A DNA stretch of 64,000 nucleotides from contig JAEZJJ010000047.1 of the NCBI GenBank assembly GCA_023436395.1, positions 62,001 to 126,000 on the forward strand, given 5' to 3'. Made by a program: the position numbers and the translations under genes. Below are positions 36,487-45,674 of the stretch, piece after piece; the first letter of the stretch is position 1, and each line of letters begins with the position of its first letter. This stretch comes from Bacillota bacterium (GTDB lineage Bacteria > Bacillota > Clostridia > Lachnospirales > Cellulosilyticaceae). The notes beneath the pieces were generated by a model. It searched no databases and was not told where the DNA came from. It was given only the letters and a program-made list of their open reading frames with translations.

Positions 36487-37725
36487 ATGTTTACTAAACT
36501 TAAACGAAAACTTACACTTTTTAATATGCTTATAGTAGGCATTATTATCTTTGTACTTGCACTTATCATATTTATAGGGTCCCCTCATCTTAATACCCAA
36601 AGTGTCACAAAAGATATGCTTGAACTTGCCTTAAATGGTCCTACATTCTCAAAAGATTCTAATTCACTTTATGAACATATGACATCTAGGCATAATGAAC
36701 TCATTTATATCAAGCTCTCCTATGATCATCAAATCCTTGCCTCCTCTATTTCTTCAGAACTTCCTGATGCTACTTTAGATGAACTCATCCAATTTGCCTT
36801 AGCGAGTCCTGATTATAGTGGTCAAATTACCTTAGCCGATGGTACAACCTATCCTTTTTTAAAGTGTTTTTTTGATACAAATCAAAGTACCACCTTAGTT
36901 TTTAGAGATATACATCATGCCACATTCTCTAAAATTGCTTTTATCTGCGAGCTTCTTGCCATATTAGTCTTTAGTATTTTTATTGTTTTCTTAGGAAGTT
37001 CTTTTTTATCTTCCAAAGCCCTCATTCCTATTCGTAATGCTTGGCAAAAACAAATTGATTTTACAGCAGATGCCTCTCATGAACTTCGTACCCCATTAGC
37101 TGCCATTCAAACAAATACTGAACTGATTCTAGGTAATAAGGAAGAAACTGTTGCAAGTCAAGAAAAATGGCTAAAAAATATACTCAAAGAAACAAATCGT
37201 ATGGCTAAACTTGTAGAAAATCTACTCCTACTCGCTCGTACAGACACTAAGGAAGCGGCCTTAGAATCCTCAACTTTTTTACTAAATGAAGCAATATTTG
37301 ATGCACTAACGCCTTTAGAACCACTTGCCCTTGAACGCCAAATTCAACTTTCTTGGGATTTAGAATCTAATCTCCTCTTTACTGGAGACTACCATCGTAT
37401 GCAACAACTGGTTGTTATTTTAGTAGATAATGCTATTCAATACATGAATCAGCCCGGTACTATCAAAGTCTATCTTATTGAAAAAAAGCATCTCTTTCAG
37501 TTAATCGTAGAAGATACAGGTAAAGGCATCCCTGCTGAAGAACTCCCTCATCTCTTTGATAGATTTTATCGTGTCGATAAAGCTAGAAGTAGAAATAAGG
37601 GGGGCTCTGGACTTGGACTTTCTATTGCAAAATGGATTGTAGAAAGCCACGGTGGTAGTATTACTGCAATGAGTACTTTAAACCAAGGCACGTCCTTTAT
37701 CATTGATTTACCACTGCATTCATAA
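36487..37725 (+). CDS. Sensor histidine kinase
   Basis: 412 residues: transmembrane segments near 14-33 and 147-170 bracket a short extracytoplasmic sensor. There is no obvious HAMP domain. HisKA box DFTADASHELRTPLAAIQTN holds the phospho-His; the ATP-binding domain has VDNAIQYMN, VEDTGKGIP, FDRFYRVDKARSR and GGSGLGLSIAKWI. It forms an operon with the response regulator. The signal is unknown. Confidence 0.94.
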   Translation: MFTKLKRKLTLFNMLIVGIIIFVLALIIFIGSPHLNTQSVTKDMLELALNGPTFSKDSNSLYEHMTSRHNELIYIKLSYDHQILASSISSELPDATLDELIQFALASPDYSGQITLADGTTYPFLKCFFDTNQSTTLVFRDIHHATFSKIAFICELLAILVFSIFIVFLGSSFLSSKALIPIRNAWQKQIDFTADASHELRTPLAAIQTNTELILGNKEETVASQEKWLKNILKETNRMAKLVENLLLLARTDTKEAALESSTFLLNEAIFDALTPLEPLALERQIQLSWDLESNLLFTGDYHRMQQLVVILVDNAIQYMNQPGTIKVYLIEKKHLFQLIVEDTGKGIPAEELPHLFDRFYRVDKARSRNKGGSGLGLSIAKWIVESHGGSITAMSTLNQGTSFIIDLPLHS

Positions 37726-37733
37726 TGCTTTAT

Positions 37734-38303
37734 TTATTTTTCCATAAGTACTGTACGACTTATATTGATTTTAGGCTCTCCTATGACTTTTAAGCCACAA
37801 GCCTTACCAAAGGCTATACTTTCCTCAAAGCATTCTTGGCTCACATGCCATCTAGGTTCTGCTAGTAAAAGCTGAGCACCTGGCTTCATTGCTTCTGCTA
37901 TTTCTTTAAAGAACCCTTCTCTATTAGGTACTTCATGAGCTATAGCAAATACTAATATAAAATCTAAGTTTTCTCTCCATTTTTTAATTTCTATGGAATG
38001 CTGAGAACAACACTGTAATTGAAGTGTAGTTAGATTTCCTAACTTTTTAGCTCTTCGTTCAAGTTCTCTTAGCATTTCCTTTTGTAAATCCACAGCTATA
38101 ACCTTACCTTGACTCCCCACCATGTTTGTCATAGGTAAGGTAAAATACCCCATTCCGCAACCAATATCTGCGACTTGCATTCCTGACTTAACATATGGTT
38201 TTAATATCTTTTCTGGATTTTGATATATTTTTCTAAGACCACTACCTAATAGATAACCTCCCCACCATGGAAATACCTTATATTCTTTTTCTTTATTCTT
38301 CAT
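37734..38303 (-). CDS. Class I SAM-dependent methyltransferase
   Basis: 189 residues from ATG 38303 (GAGAGG upstream; GTG 38315 overlaps that site). Rossmann-type motif I is VADIGCGMGYFTLPM, acidic loop VIAVDLQKEML, and a later LAEPRWHV. It resembles the UbiE/arsenite-methylase group. Convergent with the kinase gene with only 8 bases between stops. Substrate unknown. Confidence 0.85.
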   Translation of the reverse strand: MKNKEKEYKVFPWWGGYLLGSGLRKIYQNPEKILKPYVKSGMQVADIGCGMGYFTLPMTNMVGSQGKVIAVDLQKEMLRELERRAKKLGNLTTLQLQCCSQHSIEIKKWRENLDFILVFAIAHEVPNREGFFKEIAEAMKPGAQLLLAEPRWHVSQECFEESIAFGKACGLKVIGEPKINISRTVLMEK

Positions 38304-38424
38304 TTTATTTCCCACCTCTCATTCATCTTTCATCAATTCAAAAAACAACTGACTAATCCCCCTTTCACAAAATGCTTATTTAATATTTTTATTTCATTAT
38401 AATCCCCTACTAAAGCCGCTTCAT

Positions 38425-38626
38425 CTACCGTATAAGTGGTTTAATTCCCCCTTCATGAAAATAGGGAATGAGCCCATTGATCTATTTAGATAAGATTGCT
38501 TTACCACATCCACTTCTACCGTAATCAAAACAAAACTTCCTTTTGGAATCCTAGATTAATTGATTTAAGATGACCTTTTTCTTTTATATCTTGGTAGTGA
38601 TAAAAAATATCTTTAAAAGCAATCAT
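38425..38626 (-). pseudogene. Dead ECF-transporter ATPase (EcfA/CbiO-like) remnant
   Basis: From ATG 38626 the minus strand encodes MIAFKDIFYHYQDIKEK, then LKSINLGFQK; after frameshifts the Walker A region GRSGCGKAILSK appears, then a stop and INGLIPYFHEGGIK. This is the order and spacing of the N-terminus of EcfA-type ATPases (INGLIP is characteristic). At least two frameshifts, an in-frame stop and loss of everything after residue 70 make it non-functional. Confidence 0.7.
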
Positions 38627-38672
38627 CTGTTCTACTTCTCTCTAATGGATAAACTTAGCATAATGTTTATTT

Positions 38673-38746
38673 CTTAGAATTCCCTTAGAATTTTATTATT
38701 TTTTTCATTTCTTTGCTTTCTAAGCAAATTCTAAGTTTTGTCTAAG
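38673..38746 (+). promoter_or_regulatory. Cluster of five TTCTAAG boxes upstream of the ABC exporter
   Basis: Three plus-strand boxes (TTCTAAG at 38718 and 38729, GTCTAAG at 38740) are spaced exactly 11 bases. Two inverted ones (CTTAGAA at 38673 and 38684) are also spaced 11 bases. Eleven-base direct repeats are the usual target of OmpR/PhoB regulators. They end 57 bases before the ABC ATPase start. Confidence 0.6.
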
Positions 38747-38803
38747 ATAATAACTTTATGAAAGCAAAATTGCTTAACAAAACTACACATGGAGGGTTTA
38801 AAT

Positions 38804-39511
38804 ATGATTACTATCCAAAGTATTACAAAAACTTATAGAGAAAATGCTCAACAAACTACTATTTTAAAAGGTATATCGCTTCATATTAAATCAGGTGAAT
38901 TTGTTACCATTGTTGGTAAATCTGGTAGTGGTAAATCCACACTGCTTAATATGATTACAGGTGTAGATAAACCTACTAGCGGAACAATTACTATAGAAGG
39001 AACGAATATTGTCCCTTTAAATGAAAATCAAATGGCACTTTGGAGAGGACAACATCTTGGTATTGTATTTCAGTTTTTTCAACTAATTCCTACTCTTTCC
39101 GTTATTGAAAATGTACTACTCCCTATGGACCTTGTGGGCAATATCTCGGCTAAAGATCGTCAAGACCACGCACTACAGCTTCTAGCTAAAGTAGGTCTTA
39201 AAGAACATGCTTTAAAAATGCCACATCATCTTTCAGGTGGAGAGCAACAAAGAGTAGCCATTGCGAGAGCTCTTGCTAATCAGGTTCGTTTATTAGTAGC
39301 CGATGAACCTACTGGTAACTTAGATTCCAAAAATACAGAAATGATTTTAAAACTCTTTAATACCTTAAAGGCAGAAGGCAATACCATTGTTATGGTTACT
39401 CATGAAAAAGAAAGAATCCCTGGTTGCACACGTCAAATTACGGTTAAGGACGGAGAAATTGAAGATGATATAGACTTTACTTCTTCTAACTCTGTTCGTA
39501 AATTCAGCTAA
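38804..39511 (+). CDS. ABC transporter ATPase, MacB/LolD type
   Basis: 235 residues from ATG 38804 (GGAGGG upstream; ATG 38789 overlaps that site). Walker A GKSGSGKST, signature LSGGEQQRVAIARALA, Walker B LLVADEPTGNLDS, H-loop VMVTHEKE. This subclass works with FtsX-type permeases to export peptides or antibiotics or to move lipids. Cotranscribed with the permease that follows by 17 bases. Confidence 0.95.
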   Translation: MITIQSITKTYRENAQQTTILKGISLHIKSGEFVTIVGKSGSGKSTLLNMITGVDKPTSGTITIEGTNIVPLNENQMALWRGQHLGIVFQFFQLIPTLSVIENVLLPMDLVGNISAKDRQDHALQLLAKVGLKEHALKMPHHLSGGEQQRVAIARALANQVRLLVADEPTGNLDSKNTEMILKLFNTLKAEGNTIVMVTHEKERIPGCTRQITVKDGEIEDDIDFTSSNSVRKFS

Positions 39512-39528
39512 TAGAAAGGAATACACTT

Positions 39529-41901
39529 ATGAATCGATTAAATAAAAAAGCTTTTCGCGATATTTTTCATGATAAATTTAGGATATTTTTAACTTTATTC
39601 GCCATTATTCTAGGGACAACAGCCTTTGGAAGTATTCTGTTTTCCTATACTATTGTTAACAGAGAGCTTGTAAATGTTTATGATGCTACAAATCCTGTTT
39701 CTGGTTCCATTACCGTAGATAATTATTCCCCTCAAATTAAGGAGCTTACTCAAAACTTCTCAGACATTAGTGAATTTGAAATCAAAGCAGCTTATAAACT
39801 CCGCATGCCACAAGAAGGTAATCAACCTATGAGCTTAACCTTATTTGGGGTAGAAGACTTTGAGCATATGAAAGTTGCTACCATCAGTCAACTACAGGGT
39901 AATGCACATCCTAATAACCATGAGCTTCTCTTAGAAAGAGATGCTTTACAAATGTTAGGTGCTTCTATAGGGGATACCCTTCCTATTCTTTTACCGGATG
40001 CTAACACCAAAACCTTCAACATTGTAGGTACAGTCAATGATATCACCCTTCATCCTGCTTCTATGCACCGTGACGTATATGCTTTTGTTACTTTCGATAC
40101 CTTAGAATCACTTGGACTTACACCTAATCGTGTTGATTTTAAACTCACCCAAAATACTTATGACAGAGATACCATCTTAGCAGTTGGTAATCAATATATT
40201 CATATGCTTGAACAAAATGGTTATCACATCAGTAGCTTTGATGTGCTACAAATACCTGGTCAAAGCATTCATATGGGTGAATACTCTAGCGTGCTCTTTA
40301 TCTTACAAGTCTGTTCTATTGTTGCCTTTCTATTTGGTTGTATGATTATGAGCAGTTTACTTTCCACCATTTTAAATGGTCAAGTTAAACAAATAGGTAT
40401 TTTAAAATCAATTGGGGCACAAAGCCGTGCTATTCAAAAAGCCTATATGCTGGCCTGTATACTACTCATTCTGATTAACTTTGCAATCTCTTTACCACTT
40501 TCAATTGCAATCTCTAGAGCACTTGCAAATGTCTTTATGAGTATTGGTAATATGGATGTTTTAAGCTCTGCTATTCCTTTATCTATCTATCTTTTATTTA
40601 TAGCAGCTATTTTAATCACCCCTATACTGATTGCCTTCTTCCCTATTAGACGTGGTCTTCATATTACAGTTAAAGAAGCTTTAAATAGCTTTGGTCATCC
40701 TCAAGAAAGTATGTCTTCCAAAAAAACATCTGCCCATAACTATACTTACCTTCCAAGACCTATTGTCCTGTCTTTACAAAATGCTGTACGCCATAAAAGT
40801 CGCTTTTTACTCAATCTTGCAACTCTTAGTTTTGGTGGTGCCATCTTTGTAGCTATCATGACAACTATGTCTGCTTCACAAAATGCTTTACTCGATAACT
40901 TCAACACAATGCATTATGACTATCAAGTTATTACAACCCATTCTGTAGATGAAAAGCAACTTGCATCTGCTATAGAAAATACTGATTCTATTAAAAACTA
41001 TGAAAGTTGGGGTGTTTGTAATGGCAAAATTAAGTATAGCGATGGTCAAATAGGTAATTTATATACCCTGTATGCACCAAGTTACGATACGCCTCTTCTA
41101 AGCCCCGAACTTATGAATGGACGCTGGTTGCAAGAAGGAGACATTAATGCAGTTGTTGTAAACTATGAGTTACTCCTTGCTGAGCCCACTTATCACTTAG
41201 GCGATACCATCACACTCCAAATTGGTTCAACTTCTTGTGATTTGCAGATTGTTGGTGTGACTAAGGAACAAGGTTCTCCGATTTTTTACATCAATGCAGA
41301 TGGTTTTATGAATCTTATTCCAGAAGAAAGTAGACTCAGTGCTATTAAAATTGTTACTACTTCTGAAAAAACTGATAAAGAAAACATTTACGCTGATTTA
41401 GAAGAAAATCTTAAAAATCATGATATTAGGATTTTTACAAGTGCAAGCCAAGAAGACCAGTATAAAATGATGCAAGGCCACTATTCTACAACCCTCACTT
41501 CATTCTTAGTTGTAGCCATTATGGTGATTATTGTTGCCGCTTTTGGCCTTACCTCTACTATGAGTGTTCAAGTTTCTGAACGCACTAAAGAGATTGGCAT
41601 TATGAAATCCATAGGTGCTTCTGGCAAACAAATTATTCATATCATTACATCTGAAAGTATCTTTATCAGCTTAATGAGTTGGTTTGTCTCTATTGTGATT
41701 GGTATCCCTCTAAGCATGCTCTCTGCATCTATTTTCGGACAAATCACTTTAAAATTCCCTTTAAGCGTAGACATTACAGATTTTCTTATACCTTATCTCA
41801 TTTGGCTTGTCCTTACATTTGTGGTAGGATATCAAGCAAGTAAAAACGTGGCAAAAAAGGCCTCTCGTCTCTCTATTAAAGAAACTTTGGCCTTTGAATA
41901 A
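39529..41901 (+). CDS. FtsX/MacB-type ABC permease with two FtsX domains
   Basis: 790 residues. Transmembrane segment near 16-38, a MacB-like extracytoplasmic domain, an FtsX core (about 255-370, with GQVKQIGILKSIGAQSRAIQ), a second half starting near 420, and a final FtsX core (about 655-780, with RTKEIGIMKSIGASGKQIIH). The repeated IGILKSIGA/IGIMKSIGA cytoplasmic helices contact the ATPase. Large two-domain permeases next to a two-component system often serve peptide-antibiotic defence, but substrate evidence is absent here. Confidence 0.93.
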   Translation: MNRLNKKAFRDIFHDKFRIFLTLFAIILGTTAFGSILFSYTIVNRELVNVYDATNPVSGSITVDNYSPQIKELTQNFSDISEFEIKAAYKLRMPQEGNQPMSLTLFGVEDFEHMKVATISQLQGNAHPNNHELLLERDALQMLGASIGDTLPILLPDANTKTFNIVGTVNDITLHPASMHRDVYAFVTFDTLESLGLTPNRVDFKLTQNTYDRDTILAVGNQYIHMLEQNGYHISSFDVLQIPGQSIHMGEYSSVLFILQVCSIVAFLFGCMIMSSLLSTILNGQVKQIGILKSIGAQSRAIQKAYMLACILLILINFAISLPLSIAISRALANVFMSIGNMDVLSSAIPLSIYLLFIAAILITPILIAFFPIRRGLHITVKEALNSFGHPQESMSSKKTSAHNYTYLPRPIVLSLQNAVRHKSRFLLNLATLSFGGAIFVAIMTTMSASQNALLDNFNTMHYDYQVITTHSVDEKQLASAIENTDSIKNYESWGVCNGKIKYSDGQIGNLYTLYAPSYDTPLLSPELMNGRWLQEGDINAVVVNYELLLAEPTYHLGDTITLQIGSTSCDLQIVGVTKEQGSPIFYINADGFMNLIPEESRLSAIKIVTTSEKTDKENIYADLEENLKNHDIRIFTSASQEDQYKMMQGHYSTTLTSFLVVAIMVIIVAAFGLTSTMSVQVSERTKEIGIMKSIGASGKQIIHIITSESIFISLMSWFVSIVIGIPLSMLSASIFGQITLKFPLSVDITDFLIPYLIWLVLTFVVGYQASKNVAKKASRLSIKETLAFE

Positions 41902-41967
41902 AATTGATATAAAACAAACTTCTTATTAGGTAAATTTATTTTCTTTATAAACTTATTTCATCTTAAG

Positions 41968-42006
41968 AATGCTTAGTAGTTATTAGTTACTAGGCATTTC
42001 TTTTTA
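41968..42006 (+). terminator. Terminator of the ABC exporter operon
   Basis: 11-base arms AATGCTTAGTA/TACTAGGCATT (41968-41978 with 41988-41998, one wobble) then TCTTTTTAT, 66 bases after the permease stop. Confidence 0.8.
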
Positions 42007-42350
42007 TACTTATTACATGTTCCCTTATCTGTGTTTTTACTGCAGAGCTCATATCTATGTGATGCTCTTTGATGTAATTTCTCTATACTTTTAAACTCAA
42101 ATAACTTTGCTAAATTCTGTGGTACTTTTAAAGCTAATTGCTTATTAGGCTCACTAATCATATTATATATATCTTCCCCGTCTTCTTTACAGAGGTTCCA
42201 CCAACAAGAACCTGCCATTACAAAATCTACCTTTCCTAACATTCTACGAATAGTGTTATATCTAATCATTTCCCAACGCATAGCAATCCCCACTCTACCT
42301 ATTGGTGTATTAAAACAACTTATTTCATCTCCTATGTCGTTTGCTCTAGC
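41973..42350 (-). pseudogene. Decayed nitrilase-superfamily gene, catalytic Cys lost
   Basis: The minus-strand frame reads FNTPIGRVGIAMRWEMIR, then GKVDFVMAGSCWWNL and VPQNLAKLF. In carbon-nitrogen hydrolases the first phrase normally contains the nucleophile as CWE; here it is RWE. The SCWW motif is intact. The 5' two thirds are absent, a stop precedes the frame near 42352, and the 3' end runs into the ABC terminator. A dead gene is the simplest reading; a small expressed protein from ATG 42293 is less likely. Confidence 0.55.
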
Positions 42351-42426
42351 TCAATTATGGTCATTTATTGCCTTTATTACATTATATTCAAAAAAACTAG
42401 GAGGTTTATACAATCTCCTAATTTTT
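42343..42426 (-). repeat. Dispersed repeat R1, diverged copy c
   Basis: Plus strand has TCTAGCTCAATTATGGTCAT, then an A-rich hairpin CTAGGAG/CTCCTA, in the same order as R1 copies a, b and d. The match is weaker and partly overlaps the nitrilase remnant. Confidence 0.4.
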
Positions 42427-42870
42427 GGCACAATGACTCCTGTTTCTTATACAGGTATTCAAGGTATAACTTATGAATACAAAAAATAATTTGCTATCCA
42501 TAAGTCTTTTTATTATGCAAAAATCTAGAATATTAAGCTTCCAGTTTTTTACTGATTATTGGGGCTATCGCACTAAGAAAATAGTGCCCAGTCCTTTTAG
42601 CATGAAAACACAATAGCCCATATGTCTATATGCGATACATCTATTGCAGTATATTCTATAAGATATGATGCAATTCTACATATATTTTTTTAAAAATACA
42701 ATAATTTATCTTTTTCGTAACTATTGACCATAAAAAAAAATAGTATAGAATAAATATAGGTGTCATGTTTATCCATAAATATACCATAGTGTTACGCTAT
42801 TTTAGTTTATTAGACCAATTACATAATATTTTGGAAAGAAAGGTATGAAAACATTATAAAAGGTAATTCT
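42427..42870. other. Gene-free region upstream of the LysR gene
   Basis: No open frame. It contains TTGACC at 42724 without a convincing -10 at the right distance, and a local inverted repeat around TATCGCACTAAG...TAGTGC (42569-42592). Presumably holds the LysR promoter. Confidence 0.35.
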
Positions 42871-43773
42871 ATGAATTTAAATCAACTATATTATTTTCGG
42901 ACATTGGCTGAATTACAAAATTTCACCAAAGCATCCTCCAAGTTATATGTTAGTCAGCCAAGTCTTAGTTATTCCATGGCAAATTTAGAAAAAGAATTAG
43001 GTATTTCTCTATTTAAAAAAAAGGGTAGAAATGTAGTCTTAACCAATCATGGTAAAGAATTTTATATATGCGTTGAAGAAGTTTTAACAAAACTAGAGCA
43101 TGGCATTACCAAATTAAAACAAACTAGCGATATCTCTAAACACAAAATAAGTATTGGTACCAGTTCTATCTTGCCTAGTGACTTTATTCCAAAAAATCTT
43201 CGGACATTTATAAGCTCTTTTCCACAAACCAATTTTGATATATTTACCTGTATTACCAATAATGAAGTGATAACCGGTATAATGAATGAAGTTTATGACA
43301 TTGGGTTTTGTTACAAAGTAGAAACTGAAAAGGACTTAATATTTGTCCCTATACTAAAACAAGAAATTGTTGTCCTAACCAAATTGGACCATGAATTATC
43401 TAAAGAAGAAATATTAATGCCCTCTCATTTACAGAAGTATCCTCTTATAACCTACCGAGAAAATAGTCCTCTTGGTATTTACATTCGTAACCTTTTTAAA
43501 GAACAAAAAATACTTCCCAACATTATATTTTCTTTTGACGGGGAAGTAACCATAAGTGAAATGGTTGCACACAATTTTGGTATTGCAGTTCTTGTGAATA
43601 CGCCAATACTACGAAGCCATAATCTTGTCACTATTCCTTTAGATGTAAAATCAGATTTACCTATTTTATATTTAGCTTATAAAAATCACTGCAACTATTC
43701 CAAGTATGTAAAAAATTTTATTCATCTCCTTGAAACAAGTTCAAAAATTACACCTTACTCCAGACAAGAATAA
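42871..43773 (+). CDS. LysR-family transcriptional regulator
   Basis: 300 residues. Winged helix MNLNQLYYFRTLAELQNFTKA and YVSQPSLSYSMANLEKELG; effector domain of the CynR/CysB-like periplasmic-binding fold with VPILKQEIVVLT and FDGEVTISEMVAHNFGIAVL. Its target is unclear because the usual divergent partner is replaced by the dead nitrilase and repeat R1; the nitrilase could have been its former target. Its 3' end overlaps the cheB 3' end by 19 bases. Confidence 0.9.
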   Translation: MNLNQLYYFRTLAELQNFTKASSKLYVSQPSLSYSMANLEKELGISLFKKKGRNVVLTNHGKEFYICVEEVLTKLEHGITKLKQTSDISKHKISIGTSSILPSDFIPKNLRTFISSFPQTNFDIFTCITNNEVITGIMNEVYDIGFCYKVETEKDLIFVPILKQEIVVLTKLDHELSKEEILMPSHLQKYPLITYRENSPLGIYIRNLFKEQKILPNIIFSFDGEVTISEMVAHNFGIAVLVNTPILRSHNLVTIPLDVKSDLPILYLAYKNHCNYSKYVKNFIHLLETSSKITPYSRQE

Positions 43774-44780
43774 ATTGTTTTTGCAATCTTGTCTAATGAT
43801 GTTTGTATTTCTACCGCCCCAATGTTATAAGCAACTTTTGGCATTCCATAAACTACAGCTGTTTTTTCATCCTGACCTATCGTTCTTGCTTCTTTACGTC
43901 TCATAGAAAGAAGCCCTTTTGCACCATCATAGCCCATGCCTGTAAGAATGACTCCTATTGCCATTCTCCCTGCTTCTTGTGCCACTGATTCGAAAAGAAT
44001 GTCAACGGAAGGACAATGCCCATTGACTTTATCACCTTTAAAACACTGTACTTTGTACTCTTTACCAACTTTTTTTATCTTCATATGCTGATCACCTGGT
44101 GCGATAAGTACTTGGCCTTTTTCAACATAGTCACCTGTCTTTGCTTCTTTTACTTTTAGGTTTGTGAGTTCATTCATCCTCTCGGCAAACCTAAGAGAAA
44201 AAACAGGTGGTATATGCTGTACAATTACAATGCCGGGAGTACTAGCGGGTAATACCTTTAAAATATGAAGGATAGCTTCTGTCCCACCCGTAGATGCTCC
44301 TATTGCTATAATTTTTCTGCTATCAGTGTTTGTGGTATTCTCAATCTTATCTTTTACTGTCACTTTCTTATAATCTAAAATGTTGGCTACCGATGCTATT
44401 TTAACTTTAGTAATCAACTCAAGAATAAAATTTTGGACGCTACTTACTGATGTTACATCTGGCTTAACTACAAAATCTATAGCACCTGCATTCATCGCAT
44501 CAAATACTGCTCCTCTAATTGAACTAACAACAATAATCGGTAAAGGATATTGGGGCATAAGTCTTCTAATAAATTCTATCCCATTCATTTTGGGCATTTC
44601 TACATCACATGTCATAACATCTGGCTGATATTGTATAATTTTATCTCTTGCATCGAAGGGATCTATTGCTGTAGCAATCACCTCAATCCCAAGGTCAGAA
44701 GAAATCCCTCGTGATAATACTTCTCTAAATACAATACTGTCATCTACTACTAATACCCTTATCTTCTTTTTAAGTACCAT
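43755..44780 (-). CDS. cheB: CheB protein-glutamate methylesterase/deamidase
   Basis: 341 residues from ATG 44780 (GGATGGAG upstream, 4 bases after the cheR stop; upstream starts lie inside cheR). Receiver domain with phospho-Asp in MTCDVEMPKMNG and catalytic domain with the Ser-His-Asp set in IGASTGGTEAI, IVQHIPPVFS and ILTGMGYDGAKG. It removes methyl groups from chemoreceptors when phosphorylated by CheA. Last gene of the che operon. Tail-to-tail overlap with the LysR gene. Confidence 0.95.
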   Translation of the reverse strand: MVLKKKIRVLVVDDSIVFREVLSRGISSDLGIEVIATAIDPFDARDKIIQYQPDVMTCDVEMPKMNGIEFIRRLMPQYPLPIIVVSSIRGAVFDAMNAGAIDFVVKPDVTSVSSVQNFILELITKVKIASVANILDYKKVTVKDKIENTTNTDSRKIIAIGASTGGTEAILHILKVLPASTPGIVIVQHIPPVFSLRFAERMNELTNLKVKEAKTGDYVEKGQVLIAPGDQHMKIKKVGKEYKVQCFKGDKVNGHCPSVDILFESVAQEAGRMAIGVILTGMGYDGAKGLLSMRRKEARTIGQDEKTAVVYGMPKVAYNIGAVEIQTSLDKIAKTIYSCLE

Positions 44781-44784
44781 GTCT

Positions 44785-45609
44785 TCACTCCATCCTAACT
44801 TTCCTATATACAGAAGGCATAACGTATTGAAACCTAGTATGATCTTGATTGAGACATTCTGAGTGTCCAATAAAAAGATATCCGCCATATTCCAAAGAAT
44901 CATAAAACTTATCCACTAATTCCTGTTTTGTTTGTGCATCAAAATAAATCATCACATTTCTGCAAAATATCACATGGAATTTTCTTTTAAATGGAAATAT
45001 TTTATCTGTTAAATTAAACCTTCTAAAAATTACTTCATCCTTTAGCTGATCTGTAATCACAAAATGTTCATGACTATAGTTACAAAAATAGTTAAGTCTC
45101 CAATTAACTGGAAGCGTAGCTATTTTTTCATTACTGTACACTCCTTTCCTTGCTTCTTCAAGTACTTTGCCTGAAATGTCAGTTGCTAATATCTTGGTAT
45201 TCCACAACCTCTTTTCTTTTCCGAAAAACTCATCAACAATCATCGCTAAGGTATATGGCTCCTCTCCGGAAGAACAGCCTGCACTCCATATCCTTAGGTC
45301 CTTATCCTTGGCTTTTTTTGTAATTTCGGGTAGCGTTTTCTCTGCAAAATATTTAAAGTGATCCACTTCTCTCATAAAAAAGGTATGATTGGTAGTGATT
45401 TTATTAATTAATGTGGTCACTGCCACTTCTGTTTTATCTGATACAACATAGTTATAATACTCTGTGAAATCATTAAACCCTTTTTCAATCAGTACATTTT
45501 GAAGTCTTCCAACTAATAAAGCCTGTTTTTCTTCTTTTAAGTAAATGCCATAATGTGTTTTAATATAAGCTGCTAATTGATTAAACTCTTTTTTTGTAAT
45601 TGTAATCAC
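44785..45609 (-). CDS. cheR: CheR chemoreceptor methyltransferase
   Basis: 274 residues from GTG 45609 (AAGAGG 11 bases upstream); GTG 45621 would overlap that site. N-terminal helical domain, then SAM-binding domain with IWSAGCSSGEEPYTLAM, ILATDISGKVLEEA, FCRNVMIYFD and LFIGHSECL. It methylates glutamates of chemoreceptors for adaptation. Between mcp and cheB in the operon, with an intercistronic hairpin just upstream. Confidence 0.95.
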   Translation of the reverse strand: MITITKKEFNQLAAYIKTHYGIYLKEEKQALLVGRLQNVLIEKGFNDFTEYYNYVVSDKTEVAVTTLINKITTNHTFFMREVDHFKYFAEKTLPEITKKAKDKDLRIWSAGCSSGEEPYTLAMIVDEFFGKEKRLWNTKILATDISGKVLEEARKGVYSNEKIATLPVNWRLNYFCNYSHEHFVITDQLKDEVIFRRFNLTDKIFPFKRKFHVIFCRNVMIYFDAQTKQELVDKFYDSLEYGGYLFIGHSECLNQDHTRFQYVMPSVYRKVRME

Positions 45610-45635
45610 AAATTCATTCACCTCTTATAAAGAGA

Positions 45636-45659
45636 GGTGCAAGCCTTTCGGCTCACACC
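45636..45659 (-). promoter_or_regulatory. Intercistronic hairpin between mcp and cheR
   Basis: GGTG...AGCC paired with GGCT...CACC around a 4-base loop, with no T run after it. It probably stabilises or separates mRNA segments rather than terminating. Confidence 0.45.
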
Positions 45660-45674
45660 ATCACTTAAGTTATA

